Part shown: positions 61,108 through 64,000 of the stretch, one piece after another
How positions within the stretch are numbered: position 1 is the stretch's first letter
Layout of the letters: every line of letters starts with the position of its first letter
Assembly: GCF_023278565.1 (NCBI RefSeq)
Contig: NC_064678.1
Location: 2,542,001 to 2,606,000 of the forward strand
DNA: 64,000 bases
Source: Colletotrichum lupini
Taxonomy: Eukaryota; Ascomycota; Sordariomycetes; Glomerellales; Glomerellaceae
Direction of reading: 5' to 3'
Notes under the pieces: model-generated
The model's database searches: none
What the model was told of the DNA's origin: nothing
The model's input: only the letters and a program-made list of their open reading frames with translations
Translations under genes and position numbers: made by a program

Positions 61108-62728
61108 ATGCGTCTGTTCAACGGCCTCGCCTCCCTGCTCGCGGGCGCGGGCCTCGCGCAAGCCACGCTTCAAGTCGTTTCCGGCGGGACATGGTCAGCG
61201 GTAAGAAACAGACACTCCCCCTCTCCCCCTCCAGCATCCTTCTTCCTTCAAATCCAGTTCCATAGAGAGGCGATCACCCAGTTAATTTCTGTCATGATAC
61301 AATCCAGACCAACACAGGCCGCCACATCCAAGCCCACGGCGCCGGCGTGACAAAAGTAGGCTCGACGTACTACCTCATAGGTGAAGACAAGACCGAAGGG
61401 TCGGCTTTCCAGAACATCAACTGCTACTCCTCGACCAACCTCGTCGAGTGGACCTATGTCGGTGCCTTACTCTCGCGCACCACGGCGGCGGGCGACCTGG
61501 GGCCCTCCCGGGTCGTCGAGCGTCCCAAGGTGATTTACAACAGCGCGACGAAGAAGTACGTCATGTACATGCACATTGACAGCAGCAACTACGGCGAGGC
61601 CAAAATCGGAGTCGCGACGAGCGATACGGTGTGCGGCAAGTACACGTATCTTAGTAGTTGGCAGCCTTTGGGGTTCCAAAGTCGTGATATTGGGTTGTTT
61701 CAGGATGATGATGGGTCTGCGTATTTGTTGACTGAGGATGTGAGTTCTGAGATTACCTATTGGATCCCCTTTAACTTGCTGTCTTGACGACGGGGGATGA
61801 ATGTGAAAGATAAGCTGGAGACTGACAGAGTCAAACCCAACAGCGACCCAATGGTCTCCGAATCAATGCCCTGAGCTCGGATTATCTCAACGTCACGCGC
61901 AACGTCTACCTCTGGCCCGATCACATCGAGGCCCCCGCCATCTGGAAGAAGAACGGATACTACTTCATGTTTGGAAGCAAGCTTACCGGCTGGGACCCGA
62001 ACGACAACGTAACGTTCTCCCTTCGCTCCCCACTTCCAAACAAAGACTGACATACTCTCCTTCAAGGTCTACTCCTACGCAACCTCCCTCGCAGGCCCCT
62101 GGTCTTCCTGGGCAACCTTCGCCACCGTCGGCTCAAAGACGTACACCAGCCAGACGACCTACATCCTCCCGCTGGGCGACACGGCAATCTACATGGGCGA
62201 CCGCTGGGTCAGCACGAACCTCATGCGGAGCACCTACGTCTGGCTACCCCTCGCCATCTCGGGCACCACAATCACCCTCGCCGACCGCGTCAACTGGACG
62301 CCCAACGTCGCCGCCGGCACCGGGCCGCGGGGCCCAGCGAGACGTCGTACGAGGGCGAGTCCGCGACGCTCGCGGGCGGCGCCAAGAGCGTCGCGTGCAC
62401 GGGGTGCAGCGGGTCCGCGGCGGCGGGCTACGTCGGAGGGTCGGCCGGCGGGAGCGTGACGTTCTCCGGGGTGAGCGTGCAGGCTTCCGGCAAGACGACG
62501 GTGCGCGTGAAGCATTTGAATGGCGACACGAGCCAGCGGTGGGGCACGGTGACGTGCAACGGCGTCTCGCAGACTGTTGGCTTCCTGCCGACTTCTGATG
62601 GGAACACGCCCGGGAGCAGCTCCGTGTTCTGTAGCCTTACTGCTGGGTCTGCAAACACCATCAAGATTGCCAGCTCGGATTCGTCATGGGTTGCTGACAT
62701 TGACCGCATTTTCGTGCCGGTCAATTAG
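61108..62728 (+). CDS. GH43 exo-beta-1,3-galactanase-like enzyme with C-terminal CBM35; one-base frameshift
   Basis: Secreted glycoside hydrolase; relatives release galactose from the beta-1,3-galactan backbone of arabinogalactan. Exons 61108-61200, 61308-61739, 61844-62008 and 62067-62728; introns of 107, 104 and 58 nt are all phase 0. A signal peptide (MRLFNGLASLLAGAGLAQA) starts the protein. QAHGAG near the start, VVERPKVIYN, HIEAPAIWK and TSQTTYILP match the galactanase subfamily, in which two Glu and a Gln are reported to serve catalysis. The frame breaks after GCCGGCACC at 62321. As written it runs into an Arg-rich tail ending at 62459 (360 residues). The next frame over encodes an intact CBM35 (YEGESATLAGG...DIDRIFVPVN). 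One extra base would give 450 residues. This is either a sequencing error in GC-rich DNA or a young null allele. Tail to tail with the GH31 gene. Confidence 0.85.
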
Positions 62729-62875
62729 GGGTAGAGTGTCACGAAAGTTGAAGAAGTTGTGGAAGACATCATGAGAATGGTGTAGGCAAGTGAAGTTAGT
62801 CATATTCACACAATAAATATATATATGAAGAAAAGTAAAAACACCCCGCTACATCCAGGTGACTCATCATCCATC

Positions 62876-64000
62876 TCAGTTGAGCTCGATCACGAAAGGT
62901 CCAGTCAAGGCGTACTCGACAGCAACCGTCTTGATGGTCTCCTGTCTCTTCGCAGGAGTACCTCCACTGAGAAGCGTAACCTTGGAGACCTTAAGCGGCG
63001 TCGAGTACTTGAATTCGCCATCCACGGAAACCTTGCCATCCTTGTAATCAAAGGTGACGAGCGTGATACCTGCCTGTTCCTCACTGACACCATCGTCGAG
63101 ATATAGCTGGCCCTTTGCAGTGCCATCCCTGCCAGCCGCAATCAAGAGCTCAAAGTTCTCCTCACGCAGCTGCTTCGTCGTCATGGTGCTGTTCGCGCGC
63201 AGAGGCAGCACGGTGCCGCCGCGGATGAAGAGCGGGATCGTGGTGTAGTCCTTGTCTGTCAGGGAAATTGTGGCACCGGTGCCCTGGATAGCCTCGTGGG
63301 TGTACCAGTCATAGAAGACGTCGTCAGGGAGGTAGACATCAACTGAAGTTGAGTTCTCTTCCGTCACGGGCGCGACGAGAATGGCGTCACCGTAGAAGTA
63401 CTGAAGGTCTAGACCGAACGTCTTCTCGTCCTCGGGGTAGAGGTAGAAGAGCGGGTTGATGAGCGGAGTGCCGTCCTTGGTCTGCTGGTACAGGGCAGTG
63501 TAGATGTAGTCAAGCAGGCGGTAGCGGATGGCGATGGCCTTGCGAGCGCTGTCAGCCACCGTGTCCCAGCGATAAAACTCCTGCGAAATACTGTCGATGG
63601 AGTTATGGTTACGGTAGAATGAGGAGAAGGCGGCGAGGGCGGCCCAGCGCGCGCAGAGCTGTTCGTTGGTGTTGTCGCCGAAACCGCAAGCATCGGAGCC
63701 GACCATAGGCACCTGATACACAGCAGCAAACTGCATCAGCTGGGAGATGGAGACGCGGTACTGTTGCCAGTTGGAAAGGTTGTCGCCGAGCCAGTGGCCT
63801 ACATGCTTTCCGACGCCGGCGAATGTGGAGCGGGTGATGATGAGGGGGCGAAGACCCGGACGGCGGGCTTCCATGGCAACTCGGGAGGCTGAGGACATCA
63901 TGGAGCCGTAAAGATTATGGGTATCGTACATGGCCAGGCCGTTTTGGTGGATCACGTCCGTGTTCACGGTCTTGTTAGAAATACCACCACGGGCTGCGTT
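62876..64000 (-). CDS. GH31 alpha-glucosidase, C-terminal part (AgdC-like), cut by window edge
   Basis: Secreted family-31 glycosidase hydrolysing terminal alpha-glucosidic bonds. Only the last 374 residues are in the window; the frame is open to position 64000. The segment THNLYGSMMSSASRVAMEA and the acid/base motif VGHWLGDN, with its catalytic Asp, are typical. VGSDACGFGDNTNEQLCARW, then EFYRWDTVADSARKAI, NPLFYLYPED and the distal beta-sandwich (VYLPDDVFYDWYTHE, IPLFIRGGTVLPLR) follow in the expected order. The pattern resembles the fungal AgdC group. The catalytic nucleophile lies upstream, outside the window. No intron is needed in the visible part. Its stop codon is 147 bp from that of the GH43 gene, so the two transcripts probably overlap at their 3' ends. 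Co-regulation as carbohydrate-degradation genes is an inference. Confidence 0.94.
   Translation of the reverse strand, partial: NAARGGISNKTVNTDVIHQNGLAMYDTHNLYGSMMSSASRVAMEARRPGLRPLIITRSTFAGVGKHVGHWLGDNLSNWQQYRVSISQLMQFAAVYQVPMVGSDACGFGDNTNEQLCARWAALAAFSSFYRNHNSIDSISQEFYRWDTVADSARKAIAIRYRLLDYIYTALYQQTKDGTPLINPLFYLYPEDEKTFGLDLQYFYGDAILVAPVTEENSTSVDVYLPDDVFYDWYTHEAIQGTGATISLTDKDYTTIPLFIRGGTVLPLRANSTMTTKQLREENFELLIAAGRDGTAKGQLYLDDGVSEEQAGITLVTFDYKDGKVSVDGEFKYSTPLKVSKVTLLSGGTPAKRQETIKTVAVEYALTGPFVIELN

Noticed and set aside
61108..62728. GH43 frame break explained by a fourth intron
   Set aside because: No donor-acceptor pair of plausible length lies between the end of the GH43 domain and the start of the CBM35; the total is exactly one base short.

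Overview
The window looks like nuclear DNA of a filamentous ascomycete (Pezizomycotina, probably Sordariomycetes). The evidence is small introns (56-391 nt) with CTAAC/CTGAC-type branch sites, fungus-specific families (Zn2Cys6 regulator with a DUF3468-type C-terminus, bZIP with a DUF3425-type domain), CT-rich intergenic DNA and RIP-like CpA-to-TpA changes in one repeat. The genus cannot be fixed by eye. No rRNA, tRNA, CRISPR array or bacterial-style operon was recognised.

Layout. Positions 1-22562 hold no gene I can support. The interesting content of this arm is two short non-autonomous DNA transposons: 9786-10561 (57-bp terminal inverted repeats, direct flanking duplication TTGAAGAA) and 18836-19404 (CAGGGTTGGAAA termini, flanking duplication ATTAGATG, extremely AT-rich core). 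Genes start at 22.5 kb: a bZIP regulator (22563-24400, minus), a 7.8 kb gap, then a compact block with a tRNA pseudouridine synthase (minus) divergent from a hot-dog thioesterase (plus), a Gfo/Idh/MocA oxidoreductase (minus) and a MATE transporter (minus). After a 4.6 kb gap come an 800-residue Zn2Cys6 regulator (minus), a patatin-like protein (minus), a 5.8 kb gap, an 837-residue fusion of a caspase-like domain with C2H2 fingers (plus), a GH43 galactanase-like enzyme with a CBM35 (plus, reading frame broken) and the C-terminal part of a GH31 alpha-glucosidase (minus, running off the right edge).

I rebuilt every gene by hand from splice sites. All intron-containing models except the GH43 gene (one base short) give an uninterrupted frame whose length is an exact multiple of three. 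The two carbohydrate-active enzymes are tail to tail and may belong to one polysaccharide-degradation programme. The other genes do not form an evident pathway or secondary-metabolite cluster.

Points most worth a second look: (1) the caspase-like/C2H2 protein, in which the expected catalytic His is Tyr while the DACS cysteine remains; (2) its neighbour, a patatin whose nucleophile Ser position is Gly; (3) a GC-AG intron that must be used to make the Zn2Cys6 cluster; (4) two acceptors 7 nt apart in the bZIP gene that give two quite different proteins; (5) basic, ATG-less in-frame N-terminal extensions on both divergently transcribed genes at 33.7-34.6 kb; (6) the single missing base in the GH43 gene; (7) the two small transposons.
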